From the NCBI GenBank assembly GCA_032334235.1, contig JAVSGI010000005.1, positions 2,046,001-2,110,000 on the forward strand: a stretch of 64,000 nucleotides of DNA, in the 5' to 3' direction. Position 1 is the stretch's first letter. Each line of letters opens with the position of its first letter. A model generated the notes under the pieces. The model did not search any database and was not told the origin of the DNA. It saw nothing but the letters and a program-made list of their open reading frames with translations. Shown here piece after piece: positions 58,353-64,000 of this stretch. The position numbers and the translations under genes were made by a program. The DNA is from Paracoccaceae bacterium Fryx2 (GTDB taxonomy: Bacteria > Pseudomonadota > Alphaproteobacteria > Rhodobacterales > Rhodobacteraceae).

Positions 58353-58562
58353 ATGAGCGTATCAGACAGACACCAAGATTGCCACACCCTGCTGCGGGTG
58401 CGCGCGGCATTTGTCGGAAATGGGTCAAATTTCCATGCGTGGTGTCAGGCTGAAGGTGTGGATTATCACAACGCACGGAAGGCCTTGTTGGGCCATTGGA
58501 AGGGACCGAAAGCCCTATTGCTTGTTGAAAAAGTGAAGACTGCCGCTGGGGTGACATCATGA
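58353..58562 (+). CDS. Small phage early protein (Ner-position DNA-binding protein)
   Basis: Protein of 69 residues: FVGNGSNFHAWCQAEGVDYH and ARKALLGHWKGPKALLLVEK resemble an HTH. It holds the place of Mu ner, directly before the transposase, with a 4-base overlap (ATGA). Its role as a negative regulator of early transcription is inferred from position. Confidence 0.7.
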   Translation: MSVSDRHQDCHTLLRVRAAFVGNGSNFHAWCQAEGVDYHNARKALLGHWKGPKALLLVEKVKTAAGVTS

Positions 58563-59464
58563 ATGTTCTGACCGTCGGTTCGATTGTGGGCTTGCCGGAC
58601 GTTCCAGCAACCAACCGTGGCGTTCGGGACTGGCTGAAGAGGCTTTGCATTCCGACGAAGCAAAGCGGCCAACGCTTCACCTTCGCCTTCACGGACTTGC
58701 CCGCCCCGGTGCGCCTTGCCTATATCCAACGCGAGTGTGCGCGGGCGGGGATCTCGGCGGGCACCTATGATGATGTGGCGCATGAACGGTTCGCGGACGC
58801 CCCGCCGAAGATGCGGGCGGCGGCAGAACAGAAGGCGGCCGTGGCGCGGCTGTTGATCGCAGCGGGAAAGATGCTGAGTTGGCCTGAGAAGGTCTCCCTC
58901 GTCGCATCGGAGCTTGGCGAAAAGGGGGCTTCAGAGGCGTCCTTGAGGCGGGTTTTAAGCGATATTGAAGGGGTCGATCCGATCAACTTCGCCCCCGCGC
59001 TTTTGGCGGATTACCGAGGCGGGCGAAAGCCGACAGAAATCCCGGCCGAGGCGTGGTCTTACTTCCTCACCGCCTTGCGGGATGGCGGCGAAGAGTATCC
59101 TCTGCGCAAGGCTTGGTGCGATGCCCGCGACCTGAAACTTGCGGAAGGCTGGGACTGGCCGTCCTGGTCGACCGTCTTCCGCCGCTGGGATGCTCTGTCC
59201 GAAGTCGAAAAGCTGACGATCCGTGTGGGGCGGGAAGAGGCCGCGCGGCGTCTGGCGCAGCCTGCAGTGCGCGACAAGACTTCGATCCTACCACTGGAAT
59301 GGGTGTCTCTCGACGGGCGGACGCAGGACTTCTGGGCCGTGGGCGAAGACGGCAAGGTGCGCCGCCATACCTTTCTGGCGCTGGTGGATTGCGCCTCGAA
59401 TGCCGTTCTCGATTGGGAGGTGGCAGATGCTGAAAACGCGCGCTCGACGGTGCGGCTAATCCGG
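58559..59464 (+). pseudogene. Mu-like transposase A, 5' fragment (split by IS21-family element)
   Basis: The N-terminus has the Mu end-binding domain GLPDVPATNRGVRDWLKRLC and the first catalytic Asp lies in PLEWVSLDGRTQDFWAVGED. The reading frame reaches VRLIR at 59464, the insertion point, and in the present sequence stops at 59521. Removal of the element and one TCCGG copy joins codon CGG to CGC at 62057 and gives 647 residues (Mu A has 663). Confidence 0.92.
59460..59464 (+). repeat. Left target-site duplication of the second IS21-family element
   Basis: TCCGG, repeated at 62052-62056. Confidence 0.85.
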
Positions 59465-59641
59465 TGTTGCGCGACAACCATCTTGGCCGGTGCCGACAAC
59501 CACCTTGGCCGGTGGGGCTGAACGGAAGACGGGCATGCCCGTCTGGAGGGCAGCCCCACCGGCTTGATTGATTTCGGGGAAGGTGCTGGTCGCTGCGGGT
59601 TGGTAAGCCGGGTTCCTCTGCCGTCAAACGGAGGATCCGGG

Positions 59642-61150
59642 TTGGCCTACAAACCCATCAACGACCAGCAATTGAGATTATACATGTCCGACCTCCGATA
59701 TCACAGTCAGCGCACGTCGGCCGCCCGCGCCGGGTTCAGTGAGCGCACGGCCCGACGGTTCGATGCCGATCCGACGCTGCCCTCGAACCGCAAGATCGTT
59801 CACGGGCGCACGGTGGCCGATCCCCTCGAAGGCTTTTGGGAGGGCGACATCCTTCCCTTGCTGGAGAGGGACAGCGCCTTGCAGGCCGTCACCCTGCTGC
59901 GCCACCTTCAGGGCCTGCACCCGCTGGCCTTCCCCGATGACCGCATCCGGCGCACCCTGGAACGGCGGGTGCGGCAGTGGCGGGCGTTGAACGGGCCCGA
60001 GCGCGACATCATCTTCCGCCAGACGCCGGAGCCGGGCCGCATGGCCCAGTCCGACTTCACTCATGCCGAGGAGCTGGAGGTGACGATCGCGGGCCAGCTA
60101 TTCCCGCATCTGCTCTACCACTTCGTCATGGTCTACAGCCGGTGGGAGCATGTCGGGGTGGTCCTGGGCGGGGAGAGCTTCACGGCCCTGGCCGAGAACC
60201 TGCAGCAGGCGCTCTGGTCGCTCGGCGGGGCACCACAGGAGCATCGCACCGACAGCCTCTCGGCCGCTTTCCGCAACCTGACGGCTGACCAGCGCCAGGA
60301 TATCACCACGCGCTACAATGCCTTCGTCGGCCATTACGGCATGGAGGCCAGTCGCAACAACCGCGGGGAAGCTCATGAGAACGGCGCGGTGGAGTCCCAG
60401 AACCGGCACCTGAAGAAGGCCATCGAACAGGCGCTGATCCTGCGCGGCAGCCGCGACTTCGCCAGCATCGAGGACTACCGCCGCTTCATCGACATTCTGG
60501 TGGCACGGCGCAACCGGCAGCGGGCGGCGGCCACGCAGGTGGAACGGGCGCATCTGAAGCCCCTGCCGCGCCGGCGCACCACCGACTTTACAGAGACCGT
60601 GGTTCCGGTCACCCGCACCAGCGGCTTTCTGGTCAAGAGCATCTTCTACAGCGCCCCGTCGCAGCTGATCGGGCAGCGCTTGCGGGTCCACCTTTACGAC
60701 GATCGCCTTGAGGCCTTTCTCGGCAGCACCCTGGTCGTCAGCCATACAAGGGCGCGAGGTCGCGGCGATGGCCATCGCGTGCATGTCATCAACTACCATC
60801 ACGTCATCCATGCGCTGCGGCGCAAACCGCAAGCCCTGTGGAGTTCGATCTACCGCGACAGCCTGTTCCCGCGAACCGAATACGCTGAGGCCTGGAAGGT
60901 GCTGCAGCGCGATCTGCCCCGCCGCGACGCCTGCCGCCGCATGGTCGACCTGCTGTTCATCGCCCACGACCGGGCCTGCGAGGCGGAACTGGCACATCTG
61001 CTGGCAGCAGAATTGGACGCGGGCCGGGTGCCCGATCCCGGACCTCTGGCATCCTGCCTGAACCCGCGGCAAACGGCGCTGCCGAGAGATGTTGCCGTCG
61101 CCCATCCCTCGCTCGACAGCTTCGATGCCCTTCTGGGAGCCTGCGCATGA
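59642..61150 (+). CDS. istA: IS21-family transposase IstA (second element)
   Basis: DDE transposase of 502 residues of the IS408/IS1162 type. It begins LAYKPINDQQLRLYM from a TTG codon preceded by GGAGG at 7 bases, matching the family start; ATG at 59684 is the alternative. HTH: TSAARAGFSERTARRFDADP. Catalytic residues appear in MAQSDFTHAEELEVTI, EHRTDSLSAAF and NGAVESQNRHLKKAIEQAL. Overlaps istB by 4 bases. Confidence 0.93.
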   Translation: MAYKPINDQQLRLYMSDLRYHSQRTSAARAGFSERTARRFDADPTLPSNRKIVHGRTVADPLEGFWEGDILPLLERDSALQAVTLLRHLQGLHPLAFPDDRIRRTLERRVRQWRALNGPERDIIFRQTPEPGRMAQSDFTHAEELEVTIAGQLFPHLLYHFVMVYSRWEHVGVVLGGESFTALAENLQQALWSLGGAPQEHRTDSLSAAFRNLTADQRQDITTRYNAFVGHYGMEASRNNRGEAHENGAVESQNRHLKKAIEQALILRGSRDFASIEDYRRFIDILVARRNRQRAAATQVERAHLKPLPRRRTTDFTETVVPVTRTSGFLVKSIFYSAPSQLIGQRLRVHLYDDRLEAFLGSTLVVSHTRARGRGDGHRVHVINYHHVIHALRRKPQALWSSIYRDSLFPRTEYAEAWKVLQRDLPRRDACRRMVDLLFIAHDRACEAELAHLLAAELDAGRVPDPGPLASCLNPRQTALPRDVAVAHPSLDSFDALLGACA

Positions 61151-61962
61151 CCTCCCGCGAGATCGACATCCACACGCTGCCCGGCATGCTGACCGCGCTG
61201 CGCCTGCCCAGCTTCCACAAACTCTGGACCGAGATTGCCACCCGCGCCGATGCCGAAGGCTGGCCCGCTGCCCGCTTTCTGGCTGTCCTCGCGGAATACG
61301 AGCTGGCCGAACGCGACATGCGCCGCATTCAGCGCCACATGAACGAGGCACAGCTACCGGCTGGCAAGACGCTGGCGACCTTCGACTTCAAGGCGCTGCC
61401 AACCCTGCCGCGCGCCCGGATCGAGGCCTTGGCGGCCGGCGACTGGCTGGAGGGTGGCGGCAATCTGATCGCCATCGGCAATTCCGGCACGGGCAAGACG
61501 CACATTCTCTGCGCGATAGGCCATGCCCTGATCGAGCGGGGACACCGCGTGTTCTATACCCGCACCAGCGATCTGGTGCAGCGACTTCAGGCCGCCCGCC
61601 GCGATCTGGTGCTCGAAGCCGCGCTCGCCAAGCTCGACAAGTTCGACCTGATCATCCTCGACGACATCACCTACGCCCACAAGGATCAGGCCGAAACCGG
61701 CGTGCTCTTCGAACTGATCGCCCGGCGCTACGAATACCGCAGCATCGCCATCGCCGCCAACCAGCCCTTCAGCGGCTGGGACCAGATCTTCCCGGACAAG
61801 GCGATGACCGTCGCCGCCATCGACCGGCTGGTTCATCACGCAGCGATCCTGGAGATGAATGCCGAAAGCTTCCGCCAGCGCGCGGCCGCCTCCAACAAAG
61901 AGGCGCTGAGCAGACCGCCAACGACAACCATCGCCGACAACAAGGACAAAGGAGAAGGCTGA
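61147..61962 (+). CDS. istB: IS21-family helper ATPase IstB (second element)
   Basis: AAA+ ATPase of 271 residues: Walker A NLIAIGNSGTGKTHILCAIG, Walker B DLIILDDITYAHKDQAE, and IAIAANQPFSGWDQIFPDKA. Intact, ATGA-coupled to istA. Confidence 0.96.
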   Translation: MTSREIDIHTLPGMLTALRLPSFHKLWTEIATRADAEGWPAARFLAVLAEYELAERDMRRIQRHMNEAQLPAGKTLATFDFKALPTLPRARIEALAAGDWLEGGGNLIAIGNSGTGKTHILCAIGHALIERGHRVFYTRTSDLVQRLQAARRDLVLEAALAKLDKFDLIILDDITYAHKDQAETGVLFELIARRYEYRSIAIAANQPFSGWDQIFPDKAMTVAAIDRLVHHAAILEMNAESFRQRAAASNKEALSRPPTTTIADNKDKGEG

Positions 61963-62051
61963 GCGAAAAACAATTCCAGATACGCCAACCCAGCGGCCTA
62001 AAACCGGCCAACGTGGTTGACGGTCACGGACATGCTGGTTGACGCGCTACA

Positions 62052-62056
62052 TCCGG
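62052..62056 (+). repeat. Right target-site duplication of the second IS21-family element
   Basis: TCCGG, matching 59460-59464; transposase A frame resumes at 62057. Confidence 0.85.
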
Positions 62057-63094
62057 CGCGCCTGCGAAACCTATGGGATTTTCGACCGGCTCTATCCGGA
62101 CAACAGCCGATCCTTCACCGGGAATCTGGTGGCGGGCGGGGCGGTGCACAAGTTCCGCAACGCACCCAAGGCTATGGACGGGGTGAAGCCCTTGGGCATC
62201 TGCCACCACCTGGGCATCGCAATCCACTTCGCGACCCCGGAACACGGGCAGTCAAAGATTGCAGAGCGTTGTTTTGCAAGCCTTTCGCGCGTGATTGAAG
62301 ATCGGCCCGAGTTCAAGGGTGCCCATGCCGGGCATAAGCCCGGCGCAAGCCCGGATGCAGGCGTAACACCCATTGCCCTGGAAGAGGCGCGCCGCGTCCT
62401 TGCGCGCGAGGTCAACCGGTACAATGCGGAAACGGGGCGTCGCGGACAGGGGATGCGCGGTCGGTCCTATCGCGACGTGTTCGAAGCGGGATTGAAACTT
62501 CGGGTGCGACGGGTCGCGACTTCGCGGCAACTCTATCTGGCAGGGCTGATCTACACGCCGGTGGCGGTGGACCGCTGGGGGCGCGTCACTGTGGACGACT
62601 GCACCTATGGTGACCCGGACACGCAGGATGCCCTGCTCAAGTATCACGACCCGAAGAGCAAGACGCGCATCCTGCTTGGGCGCAACCCGGATGACTTCGA
62701 TCAACCCGCGCTGGCCTACAACGAAGCGGGCGAGTTGATTTGTGAAGGTATTCTGCCGGTGAAGATCGGCGCTTACGGCAGTGTTGATGGCATCCGCACG
62801 GCCACCCGGAACCGCAAGGCGGTCACCATCGCGACACGCAGACTGGACGAGGCCCAAGCTTTCATGGACGCCGCCCGGTTCAAGGAACTGACAGACAGCA
62901 TTCCAGACCCCGGCCCGCTGGTTCCTGCACCCGCAGGCGTTGTTGAGGGGCATTTCGGAAGCACCCTCAAGCCCGCGCGAGTCATGGCCGTTGATCTCGT
63001 ACATGAGAGCCGCAAGCCGCGTCCGGCGGTGCCGGAAGAGTATCTTAGAAATCTGGACGCGGCGATTGCCCAAGGGCAGGCGTACCGCAGGTAA
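62057..63094 (+). pseudogene. Mu-like transposase A, 3' fragment
   Basis: Continues the DDE core: second Asp in FDRLYPDNSRSFTGNLVAGG and the probable Glu in FATPEHGQSKIAERCFASL. The Mu-type C-terminal beta-barrel region follows (LAGLIYTPVAVDRWGRVTVD, TRILLGRNPDDFDQPALAYN). Separated from the DNA-binding domains by the insertion, so no functional transposase is expected. Confidence 0.92.
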
Positions 63095-63098
63095 GGAG

Positions 63099-63128
63099 AC
63101 CGATGGGACGTTGGAGCGCCCCATCGGT
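63099..63128 (+). other. Hairpin between transposase A and ATPase B
   Basis: Perfect 9-bp inverted repeat ACCGATGGG (63099-63107) and CCCATCGGT (63120-63128) with a 12-base loop in the 78-base gap; could modulate expression of the B gene. Confidence 0.5.
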
Positions 63129-63172
63129 CAATCACAGCGGGTTTAGGCCCGCATGACAGAACGGAGACAAGC

Positions 63173-63946
63173 ATGGCAGAACACTTGAAGCTGATCAATC
63201 CCTACTCTCCGCCCGAGACCGGGCGGTTCGTGATGACCGAAACGGCAACGGATATCCTGAGGACCTTGGGGCACGTCCGTAATCTGGGTGGCGAGGCGAT
63301 AGGAATGATCGCTGCCGCTCCCGGGATGGGCAAAACCGAAACCTTGTTGCACTACCTTCATGGTGCCAAACGGACCTTTCTGTTCACATGCGTGGCGGGT
63401 GAGGCGTCCCCTTTTTCCTTGGCGTTCGGCTTGATGCGGAGTCTCGAACTTGGGGAACCGAACAACTGCCGGATGCCCGCCGAGCGGCTGCGCATTGCCG
63501 AAGCCATCGGCACCGACGGAATGCTGCTCGTGGACGAAGCCCAGAACCTCGTACAGCGATATCCAAAGGGAGGCGCGGACTACGTCGCGTTCGAATGGCT
63601 TCGCGAAACGGCCCGAGATGGATGTTTCCCACTCGTTTTGTGCGGAGACCTGAAGCTTCTCGATGCCCGGGAATACCTGCCCCAGCTCCGCAGCCGGATA
63701 CGCCGCCCGGTTGTTGTGCGGAGGGTGCCGGAGGCCGATGTTCAGGCACTTGCCGCCCGCCGCAGTTTGACCGATGCGAGGATCATCGAAGCCCTGTACG
63801 CCGTCGCGCGGCACCATGGCGCCCTGCGCGATGTGGCGAACGTCATTGACCATGCGAGCTTGTTCTCGGGCGGTGAGCGGACAGAGTTGGCGCATGTATT
63901 GGCCGCAATCGAAGACCTGAAACTTCAGCCCAAGGGTGGCAAGTGA
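63173..63946 (+). CDS. Mu B-like AAA+ target-selection ATPase
   Basis: ATPase of 257 residues: Walker A MIAAAPGMGKTETLLHYLHG, Walker B MLLVDEAQNLVQRYPKGGAD, sensor FPLVLCGDLKLLDAREYLPQ, arginine region LRSRIRRPVVVRRV. Directly follows transposase A, so it is the equivalent of Mu B, which binds target DNA and activates the transposase. A GGAGA site precedes the ATG. Intact. Confidence 0.93.
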   Translation: MAEHLKLINPYSPPETGRFVMTETATDILRTLGHVRNLGGEAIGMIAAAPGMGKTETLLHYLHGAKRTFLFTCVAGEASPFSLAFGLMRSLELGEPNNCRMPAERLRIAEAIGTDGMLLVDEAQNLVQRYPKGGADYVAFEWLRETARDGCFPLVLCGDLKLLDAREYLPQLRSRIRRPVVVRRVPEADVQALAARRSLTDARIIEALYAVARHHGALRDVANVIDHASLFSGGERTELAHVLAAIEDLKLQPKGGK

Positions 63947-64000
63947 TGGCCGATTGCAGCGAAGACTACCGGGTCAAGGCGGCGCGGGAGGGGAAAGCGC
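63946..64000 (+). CDS. Phage early gene, start only (truncated by window edge)
   Basis: ATG overlaps the stop of the B gene (TGATG). Only 18 codons are visible (MADCSEDYRVKAAREGKA), too few to identify. Position suggests another early-region protein. Confidence 0.5.
   Translation, partial: MADCSEDYRVKAAREGKA

Larger units (their letters stand above)
59465..62051 (+). mobile_element. Second IS21-family insertion sequence (2587 bp) in transposase A
   Basis: Left end TGTTGCGCGACAACCATCTT, right end (reverse complement) TGTAGCGCGTCAACCAGCAT: imperfect inverted repeats with TG/CA tips. A unit like GACAACCA-CTTGGCCGG recurs twice at each end. It carries istA and istB unrelated in detail to those of the first element, and has a 5-bp duplication, normal for IS21. 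Both ends and genes look intact. Confidence 0.94.
57547..64000 (+). mobile_element. Mu-like transposable prophage, left end (runs off right edge)
   Basis: Gene order is that of a Mu-type early region: leftward repressor, operator dyad, small rightward early gene, transposase A, ATPase B, and a further early gene at the edge. GC content drops in the first 1 kb. The exact left terminus is not fixed; TGACAGGGTCGCAAAAAAAT at 57544 begins with TG and is a candidate. Late genes and right end are outside the window. The transposase gene is inactivated by an IS21-family element, so the prophage cannot transpose on its own. Confidence 0.85.

Noticed and set aside
1-64000. CRISPR array, rRNA or tRNA genes
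   Set aside because: No regularly spaced repeat array or recognisable RNA gene was seen; the only regular spacing is the 23-base repeat in the IS21 ends.

Overview
The window is about 64 kb of GC-rich alphaproteobacterial chromosome, most likely from a member of the Rhodobacteraceae/Paracoccaceae. Pointers are the split F0 ATP synthase operon (atpI-atpB-atpE-atpF'-atpF), the plant/proteobacterial type glutamate-cysteine ligase, the glcDEF glycolate oxidase genes, the MoxR-DUF58-DUF4159 cluster next to a DUF1285 gene, and a dispersed TTGGC-CAAATA-CC extragenic repeat. No rRNA, tRNA or CRISPR array was seen.

Layout. 1-9028 (minus strand) is a compact alginate-like exopolysaccharide operon, read as algD, alg8, alg44, algA, an AlgG-like beta-helix protein, algI and an AlgJ/AlgX-like acetylation protein that runs off the left edge. 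A LuxR-type response regulator lies just upstream (9215-9913). 10436-15098 holds a uracil-DNA glycosylase, then pyrB, a small membrane protein, a dihydroorotase homologue without metal ligands, plsY and a DUF805 gene. 15147-24098 is housekeeping: gshA, rsmE, ubiA, an OmpA-family protein, an esterase, gabD and a cold-shock gene. 24387-28414 has an ECF sigma factor overlapping a von Willebrand factor A protein, then a small heat-shock protein and a trypsin-like protease. 28462-32380 is glcF-glcE-glcD. 33160-39860 is the moxR/DUF58/DUF4159/vWA-like membrane cluster. 39945-50814 has DUF1285, a zinc-ribbon protein, polA, DUF1203, a HIT protein, a GT14 glycosyltransferase, a sulfotransferase, an adenosine kinase-like sugar kinase, nth, an Ada-like protein and an OmpA lipoprotein gene that is out of frame at a C8 tract.

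50927-64000 is the mobile part. A GntR/FCD regulator is split by an IS21-family element (51322-53899, 8-bp target duplication ATCTTCCG). The intact F0 ATP synthase operon and an ArsR regulator follow. From about 57.55 kb to the right edge is the left end of a Mu-like transposable prophage: repressor, operator dyad, small early protein, transposase A and ATPase B. Its transposase A gene is itself split by a second, different IS21-family element (59465-62051, 5-bp duplication TCCGG). Joining the sequence across each duplication restores an open reading frame in both host genes.

The most unusual system is the alginate-like operon. The precursor enzyme (AlgD), the polymerase (Alg8) and the O-acetylation proteins look intact. 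In contrast the c-di-GMP-binding PilZ motifs of Alg44, the phosphomannose isomerase metal site of AlgA and the DPHD catalytic motif of the epimerase-like protein are all degenerate. This suggests a mannuronan-like acetylated polymer made under a different control scheme from Pseudomonas alginate. The polymer identity is an inference.
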